From: Lichenicoccus sp964246745
GTDB taxonomy: Bacteria > Pseudomonadota > Alphaproteobacteria > Acetobacterales > Acetobacteraceae
NCBI GenBank assembly: GCA_964246745.1
Contig: CAXTRK010000004.1
Coordinates: 62,001 to 126,000, forward strand
Length of the DNA: 64,000 nucleotides
Direction: 5' to 3'
The position numbers and the translations under genes are program-made. The notes beneath the pieces are model-generated. The model ran no database searches. It was not told the origin of the DNA and saw only the letters and a list, made by a program, of their open reading frames with translations. Positions 34,088 through 43,003 of the stretch are shown one piece after another; position 1 is the first letter of the stretch; each line of letters starts with the position of its first letter.

Positions 34088-36283
34088 ATGGACACGAACG
34101 TCACCTCCGAAGGCAAGTGCCCTGTCGTGGGACACGCGACCCGCTTGGCCCGGATGAATCGAGACTGGTGGCCGAACCACCTCAATCTGCATGTCCTCTA
34201 CCAAAATCCTCCCCAAGCCAATCCGCTGGGCAAGACGTTCAATTATGCCGAGGCCTTCAAGACCCTGGACCTCGATGCCGTGATCGGCGACCTGCATGCG
34301 CTGATGACGGATTCGCAGGAGTGGTGGCCGGCCGATTACGGCCATTATGGCCCGTTCTTCATCCGCATGGCCTGGCATAGCGCCGGCACCTACCGCACCG
34401 GCGATGGCCGCGGCGGCGCCGGCTCCGGCACGCAGCGTTTCGCGCCGCTCAATAGCTGGCCGGACAACGCGAACCTCGACAAGGCGCGACGGCTGCTCTG
34501 GCCGATCAAGCGGAAATACGGCCGCACGCTGTCCTGGGCCGACCTCCTCGTGCTGACCGGCAACGTTGCCCTCGAATCCATGGGCTTCAAGACCTTCGGC
34601 TTCGCCGGCGGGCGCGAGGACGTCTGGGAGCCGGAGGAAGACATCTACTGGGGCCGTGAGGGCACCTGGCTGGGCGACGAACGCTACAAGAACGAGCGCG
34701 AGCTGGAGAGCCCGCTTGCCGCCGTGCAGATGGGCCTCATCTACGTCAATCCCGAAGGTCCCAACGGCAGGCCGGACCCCGCCGGCTCCGCCGTCGACAT
34801 CCGTGAGACCTTCTCCCGCATGGCCATGAACGACGAGGAGACGGTCGCCCTCGTCGCCGGCGGTCATACCTTCGGCAAGACCCACGGCGCCGCCGAGCCC
34901 GGCCAATATGTCGGCCTTCAGCCGGAAAGCGCCGGCATCGAGGAGCAGGGCCTGGGTTGGCGCAACAGCTACGGCAGCGGCAAGGGCGTCCACACCATAA
35001 CCAGCGGACTGGAAGGCGCCTGGACCACCAATCCGATCCGTTGGGACGGCAACTACTTCGAAAACCTGTTCGGCTATGAATGGGAATTGGTGCGCAGCCC
35101 GGCCGGCGCCTACCAGTGGTCGCCCAAGGGAGGTCAAGGGGCCGGGACCGTGCCCGACGCGCATGACCCCCAGAAGCGCCACGCCCCGTTCATGGCCACC
35201 ACCGACATCGCGCTCAAGGTGGACCCTGCCTACGCAACGATCGCCAGGCGCTTCCATGAGAACCCCGACCAGTTCGCCGACGCCTTCGCCCGCGCCTGGT
35301 ACAAGCTGACCCATCGCGACATGGGGCCGCGCGCGCGCTATCTCGGCAAACTGGTCCCGGACGAAGTGCTCATCTGGCAGGATCCTGTGCCGGACGTGGA
35401 TCACGCGCTGGTGGATCAGCGGGATATCACCGACCTCAAGGCCAGGCTGCTCGCCTCCGACCTTTCCATCGCCCAACTCGTGTCCACCGCCTGGGCCTCG
35501 GCCGCCACCTTCCGCGTGTCCGACAAGCGTGGCGGAGCAAACGGCGCGCGCATCCGTCTCGCGCCGCAAAAGGAATGGGAGGTCAACAATCCGGCCGAGC
35601 TGGCCAAGGTTCTGGACACGTTGGAGGGCATCCAGGCGGCGTTCAACGCTCAGCCCGGGGAAAAGAAGATCTCGCTGGCCGACCTGATCGTCCTTGGCGG
35701 CAACGCCGCCATCGAGGCCGCGGCAAGGAATGCCGGCCATGAGGTGACCGTTGCGTTCGCGCCGGGGCGCACCGATGCGACGCAGGAGCAGACCGATATC
35801 GTCTCATTCTCCGTGCTTGAGCCGGCGGCGGACGGCTTCCGCAACTATCTCGGACCTAAGGATGACCGCTCGGCGGAGGAGCAACTGGTGGACCGGGCGC
35901 ATCTGATGACGCTGACCGTCCCCGAAATGGCGGTCCTCATCGGCGGCCTGCGCGTGCTGGGCGCCAATGCCGGGCACTCCGCCCATGGCGTGTTCACCCG
36001 CCAGGCCGACACGTTGAGCAACGACTTCTTCGTCAACCTGCTGGATATGAACACGGCGTGGTCTGCGTCATCGACCTCGGAGAACCTGTATGAAGGGCGC
36101 GACCGTGCGACGGGCGAGGTCCGGTGGACCGGCACCCGTGTCGACCTGCTCTTCGGTTCCAACTCCGTGGTTCGCGCCGCGGCAGAAGCCTATGCCTGCG
36201 ACGACGCAAAGCAGGCGTTCGTGCACGACTTCGTCGCCGCCTGGACCAAGGTCATGAATCTCGACCGCTACGATCTCGCCTGA
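34088..36283 (+). CDS. katG: Catalase-peroxidase KatG
   Basis: A 731-residue bifunctional haem catalase-peroxidase. The distal site has Arg93, Trp96 and His97 (FIRMAWHSAGTYR); MGLIYVNPEGPNG supplies the Tyr of the Met-Tyr-Trp adduct; the proximal His is in VAGGHTFGKTHGA. A second, haem-free peroxidase-like domain makes up the C-terminal half. It removes hydrogen peroxide. ATG at 34088 has GAAGGA 8 nt upstream. Divergent from oxyR and probably under its control; together with the manganese catalase, the window encodes two independent peroxide defences. Confidence 0.97.
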   Translation: MDTNVTSEGKCPVVGHATRLARMNRDWWPNHLNLHVLYQNPPQANPLGKTFNYAEAFKTLDLDAVIGDLHALMTDSQEWWPADYGHYGPFFIRMAWHSAGTYRTGDGRGGAGSGTQRFAPLNSWPDNANLDKARRLLWPIKRKYGRTLSWADLLVLTGNVALESMGFKTFGFAGGREDVWEPEEDIYWGREGTWLGDERYKNERELESPLAAVQMGLIYVNPEGPNGRPDPAGSAVDIRETFSRMAMNDEETVALVAGGHTFGKTHGAAEPGQYVGLQPESAGIEEQGLGWRNSYGSGKGVHTITSGLEGAWTTNPIRWDGNYFENLFGYEWELVRSPAGAYQWSPKGGQGAGTVPDAHDPQKRHAPFMATTDIALKVDPAYATIARRFHENPDQFADAFARAWYKLTHRDMGPRARYLGKLVPDEVLIWQDPVPDVDHALVDQRDITDLKARLLASDLSIAQLVSTAWASAATFRVSDKRGGANGARIRLAPQKEWEVNNPAELAKVLDTLEGIQAAFNAQPGEKKISLADLIVLGGNAAIEAAARNAGHEVTVAFAPGRTDATQEQTDIVSFSVLEPAADGFRNYLGPKDDRSAEEQLVDRAHLMTLTVPEMAVLIGGLRVLGANAGHSAHGVFTRQADTLSNDFFVNLLDMNTAWSASSTSENLYEGRDRATGEVRWTGTRVDLLFGSNSVVRAAAEAYACDDAKQAFVHDFVAAWTKVMNLDRYDLA

Positions 36284-36406
36284 GACCAGGGCGCTGCCGC
36301 TTAGCTCCGGTTTGGCCAGTTCAGGCTGGACCGCGAGCGGCTTCGCCTGACGTCACGCATTCGCGTTGCTGACAGCATTGAAAAAGTGTGGACACATTGG
36401 CGTCCG

Positions 36407-36434
36407 TCACCCATGGTAGGCGAGCGATGGGTGA
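36407..36434. promoter_or_regulatory. 8-bp inverted repeat upstream of the flavin monooxygenase operon
   Basis: TCACCCAT (36407-36414) and ATGGGTGA (36427-36434) are perfect inverted copies with a 12-nt spacer, 38 bp before the start of the first catabolic gene. A second dyad, AGCGC...GCGCT, follows, and AGGAG precedes the ATG. It may be an operator or an mRNA hairpin. It does not contain the TTGC-N4-GCAA motif found elsewhere in the island. Confidence 0.4.
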
Positions 36435-36472
36435 GACGTTTCAGCGCGCAACGGAGCGCTAGGAGATTTTCA

Positions 36473-37762
36473 ATGAATTACGCACATGGGTCGCTCGCTG
36501 CCGACACCCGCATTGGCCAGCGGAAGCCGCGCGAGACGATCGTCAGCCGCATTCCAGGCGACCCTGAGGTCGCAGCGCGCATTCTGGCTGATGTCAGGGC
36601 CTATGTGCCGACGCTGCGGGCGCGGGCGTTGGAAACTGAGCGTCTCAGCCACGTTCCGGAGCAGACCATCCGCGATCTTGACGCGATGGGTGTCTACAAG
36701 ATGACTACCCCGGTCGAGTACGGAGGTTATGCCTGCACCCCGCTGCAGATCCATGCCGTCGTGGCGGCAATCGCCAGCGGCTGCGGCTCCACCGGCTGGG
36801 TCACCTGGGTCACGCTGACCGCGGCCCAGTGGGTCGGTCTCTATGATCGCCGGTTCCAGGACGAATTGTTCGGCCTCGACTGGGTTGGTCCCCTCACTTG
36901 TGGCGCCGGCAATTGCTGCGTGGCCCGTCGCGTCGAGGGCGGCTACATGCTGAAGGGAAGCTGGCCCTTCTCGAGCGGCTGCCGCCACGTTGCCTTCGTG
37001 CATGTGGGCCTCATCTGCCCGGAATACGGCAACGAGCCGATGCTGGCCCAGATCCCGCACACCGACATCACCATCCGCGACGACTGGAAGGTCATGGGGA
37101 TGGCCGGCACCGGCAGCAATACGGTGGTGATAGAGGACGAAGTGTTCGTCCCCGACTACCGCGTGCGCAATGTCAAGGACCTGTTCGCCAACAACAGCAT
37201 TGAGCCTGCGCCCGAGGGCATGTTGTTCAAGCTCGACATCGCCAGTTTGACCGCCTCGGTGCATTCCGGGGTGTCAATGGGCATCGCACGCGGCGCGCTC
37301 GACCTGTTCTACGAAAAGATCCAGACCCGTAAGATCACCCACTTGCATTACAACAAGCAGAGCGAAGCGCCGATCACCCACATCCAGCTTGGTGAACTGC
37401 ACTGCAAGATGACGGCTATCGAGCTGATGTCGCGCGGCAACGTGGCGAACGCGTCCGCCTTTGCCGAGGCCGGCGGGAAGTCGACCGAGCTCGATTTGAA
37501 GCGGATCCAGCTTGAGAGCTCATACGTGATGAAGCTGGCGGTTGAAATGACCGAGACGATCCTGCGTGCGAGCGGCGCCTCGTCGATCCGTGACGACAAC
37601 CCCTTCCAACGCATGTTCCGCGAAAGCACGGTCGCTGCCATGCATGCTCACATGATGCACGAGACCTGCCTTGAGACATTCGGTCGTGCCGCGGTCGGCA
37701 TGCATACCGAGACATCCTTCAACAAGAACTCGCTTTCTGGAACTATCGACAAGAAGCACTGA
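36473..37762 (+). CDS. Oxygenase of a two-component flavin-dependent monooxygenase (HpaH-C2/HsaA-like)
   Basis: A 429-residue protein with the acyl-CoA dehydrogenase fold used by reduced-flavin monooxygenases. Marks are MTTPVEYGGYACTPLQIHAV, GCGSTGWVTWVTLTAAQW, GSWPFSSGCRHVAFVHVG (flavin site), DDWKVMGMAGTGSNTVVIED and the C-terminal RASGASSIRDDNPFQRMFRE. Such enzymes take FMNH2/FADH2 from a separate reductase to hydroxylate phenols: 4-hydroxyphenylacetate, resorcinol, steroid A-ring phenols. A matching reductase with the start of a MarR-like tail begins at 63368, 26 kb away. First gene of a six-gene operon; ATG at 36473 follows AGGAG. Confidence 0.82.
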   Translation: MNYAHGSLAADTRIGQRKPRETIVSRIPGDPEVAARILADVRAYVPTLRARALETERLSHVPEQTIRDLDAMGVYKMTTPVEYGGYACTPLQIHAVVAAIASGCGSTGWVTWVTLTAAQWVGLYDRRFQDELFGLDWVGPLTCGAGNCCVARRVEGGYMLKGSWPFSSGCRHVAFVHVGLICPEYGNEPMLAQIPHTDITIRDDWKVMGMAGTGSNTVVIEDEVFVPDYRVRNVKDLFANNSIEPAPEGMLFKLDIASLTASVHSGVSMGIARGALDLFYEKIQTRKITHLHYNKQSEAPITHIQLGELHCKMTAIELMSRGNVANASAFAEAGGKSTELDLKRIQLESSYVMKLAVEMTETILRASGASSIRDDNPFQRMFRESTVAAMHAHMMHETCLETFGRAAVGMHTETSFNKNSLSGTIDKKH

Positions 37763-37861
37763 TCTGACTTGTAAGAAAGTGGTCGGCCGATGAAGCGGCG
37801 CTCGGCTGCTCACGTGAAAATAGAGAGGCGTTCGATCCTCCCTGAATGAAGAGGTCCGATC

Positions 37862-38491
37862 TTGAGCAATGGTGCAGCGATGTTCGGGCTGAGGGTGGCT
37901 GAGCAGCTCGATCGTCTGGCTATAACCGAACTCATCGCGCGGGAACGACTGGCCCGGGACAATGGTTTTTTCGACGAAATGGAGAGCTGCTATCATCCGG
38001 ACTCCATCGTGGACATTTCCTGGTTCCGTGGCAGCGGAGCTGAATTCGTGGCCAGCAGCCGGAAGAACTACAAGAGCATTGACGTCAGCATCCATCTCCT
38101 GTCGCCAAGCGTCGTCACGTTGAATGGCGATCGTGCGCTGGCCGAGACGCCGTGCGTCAACAGAAGCTTCTTTGAAGTCGACGGCGTCGAACTCACTCGT
38201 GAGGGGTTCACGCGATTGCTTTGGCGCATGCAGCGTCTCGACGGGCAGTGGCTCATCGCCGGTCTTCGTGTCTTCTATATTCGCGACCTGCTGGTGGCGT
38301 GCAATCCTATGCGCCCGCCGAAACTCGACGAGGCGAAGCTTGCGACGTACCGGCGGTCTTTCCGCTACCTCAATCAGACGCTGTCGACGGTCGGCATCGC
38401 TCCGCTCGCGGAGGTGCCTGGCACCGACATGCCGGAGACGGTCGTAGCCTTGCGCGAGGGTGAACGCCTATGGCTGCGGCAGGGCGACTAG
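37862..38491 (+). CDS. SnoaL/NTF2-like protein
   Basis: A 209-residue protein with an NTF2-like cone fold in its first 140 residues: DRLAITELIARERLARDNG, CYHPDSIVDISWFRG, and LLWRMQRLDGQWLIAGLRVFYIRD. The extra 60-residue tail is not recognised. SnoaL-like proteins act as dehydratases, isomerases or small-ligand binders, often in aromatic and steroid catabolism. Start is a TTG at 37862 or ATG at 37880. It lies 99 bp after the monooxygenase and only 4 bp before the MBL-fold gene. Confidence 0.72.
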   Translation: MSNGAAMFGLRVAEQLDRLAITELIARERLARDNGFFDEMESCYHPDSIVDISWFRGSGAEFVASSRKNYKSIDVSIHLLSPSVVTLNGDRALAETPCVNRSFFEVDGVELTREGFTRLLWRMQRLDGQWLIAGLRVFYIRDLLVACNPMRPPKLDEAKLATYRRSFRYLNQTLSTVGIAPLAEVPGTDMPETVVALREGERLWLRQGD

Positions 38492-38495
38492 CGTG

Positions 38496-39359
38496 ATGAC
38501 GAACGGGCAGACAAAAGCGGGCGCCGAGCCTCTGTTTCACTGCTTCAGGATTGGCACGGTCGAGTGCATCGCTCTGAACGACGGCGCGTTTCCGCGGTCG
38601 TCACCACCGGGAACGCGCCCGGACGCGGCACCCGCGATGCGGCAGCTTTCCTGTCTGCTTGTATTGGTGCCGGGAGTTGGTCGTGTACTGATGGACAGCG
38701 GCTTAGGTCCTGATGCCATCATTCGCGGCGAGCGGCTCGCGGGAGTGGGCCAGCTTCCCGAGGCGCTCGGCCAAGCCGGCTTCACGCCGGAGATGATCGA
38801 CGTGGTGCTGATATCGCATCTGCATCCCGATCATATTGGCGGTTTGTATCGTCCCAACGGCACCAAATCGTTCCCGAACGCTCGTTACCGGCTCGCCGCG
38901 CGGGAGCTGGCGTTCTGGAATGCCGAGCCGGTGGACTTCACCGGCCTGGTAACGCCGCCGCCCTTGCGAGAGGCGATGATCTCAGCGGCCAAGACCATGC
39001 TGGGCCATGCCGATGGCACGCTCGAAACGTTCATGGCAGGCGACGACGCGTTGCCCGGGATCGGCACGATCGAGCTGCCGGGACATTCGCCGGGCCAGGT
39101 CGGCTACGTCATCTCGGAAGGCGGGAAGACCCTGATTTTCACCGCCGACGCGATCGCCGAAGCCGATGTGTCGGTCGAGACGCCTGATCTCCATAACCCG
39201 GTGGACATGGATCCCGATCTTGCGGTCAGGACACGTCACGAGCTCCTCGACCTGCTGTCAAAACCGGGTCGTTACTGCTTCAGCCCGCATTTCGATTGGC
39301 CGAGCGTGGGATCCGTCAATCGCAGCAGTGGACGGACATTCTTCCAACCAACAGGGTAG
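38496..39359 (+). CDS. MBL-fold metallo-hydrolase
   Basis: A 287-residue metallo-beta-lactamase-fold hydrolase with the zinc motif SHLHPDHIGG (His108, His110, Asp112, His113), a third His in LPGHSPGQVGY, bridging Asp in FTADAIAEAD and a last His in CFSPHFDW. The family includes lactonases (N-acyl-homoserine lactone, AiiA/AttM type) and other ester hydrolases. In this operon a lactone formed during aromatic breakdown is a sensible substrate, but quorum-signal cleavage cannot be ruled out. ATG at 38496 is 4 bp after the preceding stop. Confidence 0.82.
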   Translation: MTNGQTKAGAEPLFHCFRIGTVECIALNDGAFPRSSPPGTRPDAAPAMRQLSCLLVLVPGVGRVLMDSGLGPDAIIRGERLAGVGQLPEALGQAGFTPEMIDVVLISHLHPDHIGGLYRPNGTKSFPNARYRLAARELAFWNAEPVDFTGLVTPPPLREAMISAAKTMLGHADGTLETFMAGDDALPGIGTIELPGHSPGQVGYVISEGGKTLIFTADAIAEADVSVETPDLHNPVDMDPDLAVRTRHELLDLLSKPGRYCFSPHFDWPSVGSVNRSSGRTFFQPTG

Positions 39360-39427
39360 CGGGAGCGCATCGCGCTTACGCAGGACTGGCTCTCTCAGAC
39401 AATAAAAAGAGCAAGGGGAGTGTGACG

Positions 39428-40801
39428 GTGAGCATCGACATAAATCATGAAGGCGCAGTCGACGTCGTTGAGTTGATCGATGAGCGCAGGATCGACGGCT
39501 GGGTCGTCTTGATATTCATTCTGTGTTCGTTCGCCGCCGTGCTCAACGGCGCGGACAACGTGGCGATCGCGGTGGCGGCGCCGCTGATCGCCCAGAGCCT
39601 TGACGTGACGCGCGCGCATCTTGGCCCAGTCTTTGCTGCGGGCTTGGCCGGAGCGGTGCTCGGCACCTCGATACTCGGCCTGCTCGCGGACCGCATCGGC
39701 CGCAAGCGGATACTGATCTTCTCGACGATCGTCGCAGGCGTCTTCACCCTGGCGACTGCCGCTGCGCACAGCCTGCCCCAGCTTCTGATGGCGCGCTTCC
39801 TGACCGGCATCGGACTGGGCGGCGCGACCCCGTGCTTCATAGCGCTCGCTTCGGAATACGCGCCCCGCCGGCATCGGGCCGTCATTGCCAATCTTGTCTG
39901 GGCTGGCTGGCCGGTCGGCAGCAATCTCGGCTCCTTCCTCTACGCAGCGGTGGTGTCCGCCTATGGCTGGAAGTCGATCTTCCTGGTCGGCGGCCTGCTG
40001 CCGCTGGTTTTCGGGCTGCTGATGATCGTCATGCTTCCGGAGTCGGTGCGATTCCTGATCCTGCGCGGTCGCGATGCGGGCCAGGTGCGCCGCATCATCG
40101 ATCGCCTTCAGCCCGGCCTGCCGGTCGATGTCCGGATCGTTTCGACCGAGGAGAAGCCGGTCAAGTCGCCCCTGCGGAGCCTGTTCTCCGAAGGCCGCAC
40201 CCTACCGACCCTGCTGCTCTGGTTGCTGTTCCTGAGCGCGCTCGGCACCGGGACGGTGGTGTTCTCGTTTGCCATCACCCTGATGCGCGGACACGGGATT
40301 GCCGTCCCACGCGCCGCAATGGCGCTCGGGATGGGCGGGATCGGCATGCTTCCGGGAGCAGCATTGGCCGGACGCCTGATGCAGAGGTTCGGCGTGGTCG
40401 CGGTTCTGGTCCCGGCCCTGGTCGTGGGGGCCGTGGGCACCGCGCTCCTGGGCGAGGCCGCCGGGAGCGTTACCAGGATGTCCGTCGACCTGTTCATCTG
40501 CTCGTTTTGCCTGAGCGGCCTGGCGCTCAGCGGCGCGCTGACCCTGGCGGCGAATAGCTACCCGACCAGCATGCGCTCGACCGGCATTGGCTGGGGCATG
40601 GGCGCCGGCGGCATCGGACAGGTGATGATGCTGCTGATCGCCGGCCGCCTGCTTGGCGCCGGCTGGGAAGGCGGCGGCACCTTCCAGCTCCTGGCGATAG
40701 CGCCGCTCGTTGGTGCGGTCTCGGTGCTGCTGCTCGTCTGGCAGCGGCCGACGATCCGGGCACAGGGGATCGGGGCGACGACGACCTTCATGCATGAGTG
40801 A
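39428..40801 (+). CDS. MFS transporter, aromatic acid:H+ symporter (AAHS) type
   Basis: A 457-residue 12-TM transporter. TM1 carries NGADNVAIAVAAP, the place of the DGxD motif of AAHS carriers such as PcaK. GLLADRIGRKR is the MFS loop 2-3 signature, and EYAPRRHRAVIANLVWAGWPVGS fits the family. It most likely imports the aromatic substrate. The GTG at 39428 is placed 7 nt after AAGGGGAG and is preferred over the GTG two codons earlier. Overlaps the following aldo/keto reductase by 8 bp. Confidence 0.85.
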   Translation: MSIDINHEGAVDVVELIDERRIDGWVVLIFILCSFAAVLNGADNVAIAVAAPLIAQSLDVTRAHLGPVFAAGLAGAVLGTSILGLLADRIGRKRILIFSTIVAGVFTLATAAAHSLPQLLMARFLTGIGLGGATPCFIALASEYAPRRHRAVIANLVWAGWPVGSNLGSFLYAAVVSAYGWKSIFLVGGLLPLVFGLLMIVMLPESVRFLILRGRDAGQVRRIIDRLQPGLPVDVRIVSTEEKPVKSPLRSLFSEGRTLPTLLLWLLFLSALGTGTVVFSFAITLMRGHGIAVPRAAMALGMGGIGMLPGAALAGRLMQRFGVVAVLVPALVVGAVGTALLGEAAGSVTRMSVDLFICSFCLSGLALSGALTLAANSYPTSMRSTGIGWGMGAGGIGQVMMLLIAGRLLGAGWEGGGTFQLLAIAPLVGAVSVLLLVWQRPTIRAQGIGATTTFMHE

Positions 40802-41759
40802 GAAGGACACACCTGCGGTGCACACTCGTCGTCTTGGACGGTCCGGGCCCGAAGTGTCCGTTATCGGTCTCGGCTGCATGGCGATGTCGGGAACCTATGG
40901 TCCGGCCGACCGGTCGGAAGCCGTCGCCACCATTCACGCGGCTCTCGATGGTGGACTGACCCTGATCGACACCGCTGACCATTACGGAATGGGTCATAAC
41001 GAGATGCTGATTGGCGAGGCGATCCGGGGTCGCCCGCGCGACAGTTTCCTGCTCAGCGTGAAGTTCGGCAGCCTGCGCAACGTCTGGAGCCGGGCGGTCG
41101 GCTTCGACTGCCGGCCAAAGGCGGTCAAGACGTTCGTCGCCTATTCTCTGACCCGGCTCGGTGTCGACCATATCGATATCTACCGGCCGGCGCGTCTCGA
41201 TCCCGAGGTGCCGATCGAGGATACGGTCGGCGCCATCGCCGACTTGGTTGCTGCCGGCTATGTCCGCTATATCGGACTGTCCGAGGTCGAGGCCGACACC
41301 ATCGAGCGCGCCGCCGCGGTGCATCCGATCTCGGACCTGCAGATCGAGTATTCGATGATCTGCCGCAAGATCGATGGGCCGATCCTCGAAGCCTGCCGCA
41401 GGCACGGCATCGGCATCACGGCGTTCGGCGTATTGGCCCGTGGCTTGATCAGCGGACACTGGCAGAAGGGCTCCGTTGCGGACCCGTCCGACGCGCGCGG
41501 GCAGGACCCGCGGTTCCGCGACGCCATGCTGGAGCGGAACCTGGCGCTGGTCGAGGCGATGCGTCACATCGCGCAGGCGAACCGGATCACGGTTGCCCAG
41601 GTGGCGATCGCCTGGGTGTTGGCGCAAGGCGACGAGATCGTGCCAATTCTGGGCGCGCGACGCAGGGAGCGTCTGAGCGAGGCCATCGGGGCCGCGGACG
41701 TGCGTCTCTCCGCCGACGATGTGGCGTCGATCGACCGGTTCTCGAAATCGTTTGGCTGA
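40794..41759 (+). CDS. Aldo/keto reductase, catalytic His replaced by Ala
   Basis: A 321-residue AKR with a (beta/alpha)8 barrel. TLIDTADHYGMGHNE gives Asp59 and Tyr64 of the catalytic tetrad, LLSVKFGSL gives Lys90. At the fourth position, where YxxH is normal, the sequence is YRPARLDPEVP, so His is Ala133. The same change is seen in its paralogue at 43004. AKRs lacking this His still can reduce carbonyls or act on C=C bonds or pyridoxal-like substrates. Start ATG overlaps the MFS stop by 8 bp; fifth gene of the operon. Confidence 0.85.
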   Translation: MSEKDTPAVHTRRLGRSGPEVSVIGLGCMAMSGTYGPADRSEAVATIHAALDGGLTLIDTADHYGMGHNEMLIGEAIRGRPRDSFLLSVKFGSLRNVWSRAVGFDCRPKAVKTFVAYSLTRLGVDHIDIYRPARLDPEVPIEDTVGAIADLVAAGYVRYIGLSEVEADTIERAAAVHPISDLQIEYSMICRKIDGPILEACRRHGIGITAFGVLARGLISGHWQKGSVADPSDARGQDPRFRDAMLERNLALVEAMRHIAQANRITVAQVAIAWVLAQGDEIVPILGARRRERLSEAIGAADVRLSADDVASIDRFSKSFG

Positions 41760-41788
41760 TGTCACTGTAGCCTGAAGGATCGCCGCCG

Positions 41789-42424
41789 ATGCGTATGACC
41801 GTCACCGCGACCTCCGATTTCACCTGCCCCTGGTGCTTCATAGGACATGTCCAGCTTGCCGGGGCAATCGCTCGGATGCCCTCCGACGTCGAGGTCAAGG
41901 TTGACTATCGTCCTTTCGAACTTAACCCCGGCCTTCCTCCCGAGGGCATGGACCGCACGACGCTGCGAGCCGCCAAGTTCGGACTGGACAAGGCGCGGGC
42001 GCTCGATGCGCGGATCATGGCCGCAAGCGCCGGCACGGGCGCAGTGTTCAATTACGACCGGGTGTCGCGCGTGCCGAATACGATGCTGGCGCATCAGCTT
42101 ATGTGGACCGCAAATCCGGACATCCGGACCACGCTCGCCGGCCGGATGTATGTCGGCTATTTTACCGAAGGACGGGATCTTTCCGATCCGGAGGTGCTGC
42201 GACACATCGCTGCCGAGGCCGGCGTCGAGGCCGATCTGATTGATGCGGCGCTTCTGCGGGGATCAGGCGCCACCGAGGTTCGCGCCGCCCAACAGCGTGC
42301 CTCGATGACGGTGGTGGGCGGCATACCTCAGCTCGAGATCGGGGGCACGGTGGTCTCGGGTGCGCAGCCGCGCGATGTGATCGAACGAGCCATGCTGCAC
42401 GCCGCTGGCGCACGAGCTCGGTAG
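41789..42424 (+). CDS. DsbA-family oxidoreductase (FrnE-like)
   Basis: A 211-residue thioredoxin-fold protein with a CPWC active site (SDFTCPWCFIGHVQL, Cys13/Cys16), PFELNPGLPPEGMDR, and the cis-Pro loop VVGGIPQLEIGG. This pattern matches FrnE/2-hydroxychromene-2-carboxylate-isomerase-like proteins, some of which act as glutathione-dependent isomerases in polyketide or naphthalene metabolism. No signal peptide, hence cytosolic. Last gene of the six-gene operon, 29 bp after the aldo/keto reductase. Isomerase or disulphide function cannot be separated by sequence alone. Confidence 0.85.
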   Translation: MRMTVTATSDFTCPWCFIGHVQLAGAIARMPSDVEVKVDYRPFELNPGLPPEGMDRTTLRAAKFGLDKARALDARIMAASAGTGAVFNYDRVSRVPNTMLAHQLMWTANPDIRTTLAGRMYVGYFTEGRDLSDPEVLRHIAAEAGVEADLIDAALLRGSGATEVRAAQQRASMTVVGGIPQLEIGGTVVSGAQPRDVIERAMLHAAGARAR

Positions 42425-42442
42425 GTTCGAGCAGCCGCCGGT

Positions 42443-42814
42443 TCAATCAGGTTGCAGGCAGGCGTGGAAGCTCACGAACCGCCAGGCTTCGTTCTCCAGG
42501 CGCGCGACCTGGGTGGCAAATCCCTTCATCTGCCGCAACGCCTGGCCCGGCGGCCGCAGCGTGTTGAGCAGTCCTCCGGTCAACACGGCGGTATCGCCGT
42601 AAACACGCACTTCGAGGCCGGGACGTTCCACTGCGACAAACTGCCGACGCGACTCGATGTGGTGCAGCAACGCCTTCTTGTCCTGCACCACGCCCGTGGC
42701 ATGCACGTGGACAATATCGTCCGCAAACATGCGGTCGAGGGCCGCCATGTCGAGCGCGACGAGTGCGGCCCCGCGACGGGCCTCGAGATCCTTCACGTCG
42801 TCGACAGTGGACAT
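42443..42814 (-). CDS. NTF2-like (DUF4440-type) small protein
   Basis: A 123-residue protein with the NTF2-like fold: DVKDLEARRGAALVALDMAA, MFADDIVHVHATGVVQDKKALLHHI, and a final ENEAWRFVSFHACLQ. It begins at ATG 42814 (MSTVDDV); a longer frame to 42958 adds nothing family-like. Unlike its neighbours it is on the minus strand, ending 18 bp from the DsbA-family gene and divergent from the second aldo/keto reductase. Such proteins bind small hydrophobic ligands or act as dehydratases. Confidence 0.72.
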   Translation of the reverse strand: MSTVDDVKDLEARRGAALVALDMAALDRMFADDIVHVHATGVVQDKKALLHHIESRRQFVAVERPGLEVRVYGDTAVLTGGLLNTLRPPGQALRQMKGFATQVARLENEAWRFVSFHACLQPD

Positions 42815-43003
42815 GACTTCTGCGCACCCAATCCTGTTGAAGCGCTCAGCAAGCCATGGTTGCGCGGGAACCGCAAGATCATCAATCAATCCGCCCGATG
42901 TTGGAGTGTTCCGAACGGGCCGCCGGTCGTGTAATACGAGACCCGCTCTGCGTAGCAAGAGCCGTGCGTCTCGCCATGAGAAATAGCTTTGGGAAAGTCA
43001 ACT

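Noticed and set aside
34061..35740. 559-codon open frame opposite katG
   Set aside because: Antisense to an unmistakable KatG; no family features.
42830..42900. TTGCGCGGGAACCGCAA near 42862 as another MarR site
   Set aside because: The half-sites are 9 bp apart instead of 4, so it does not fit the motif.
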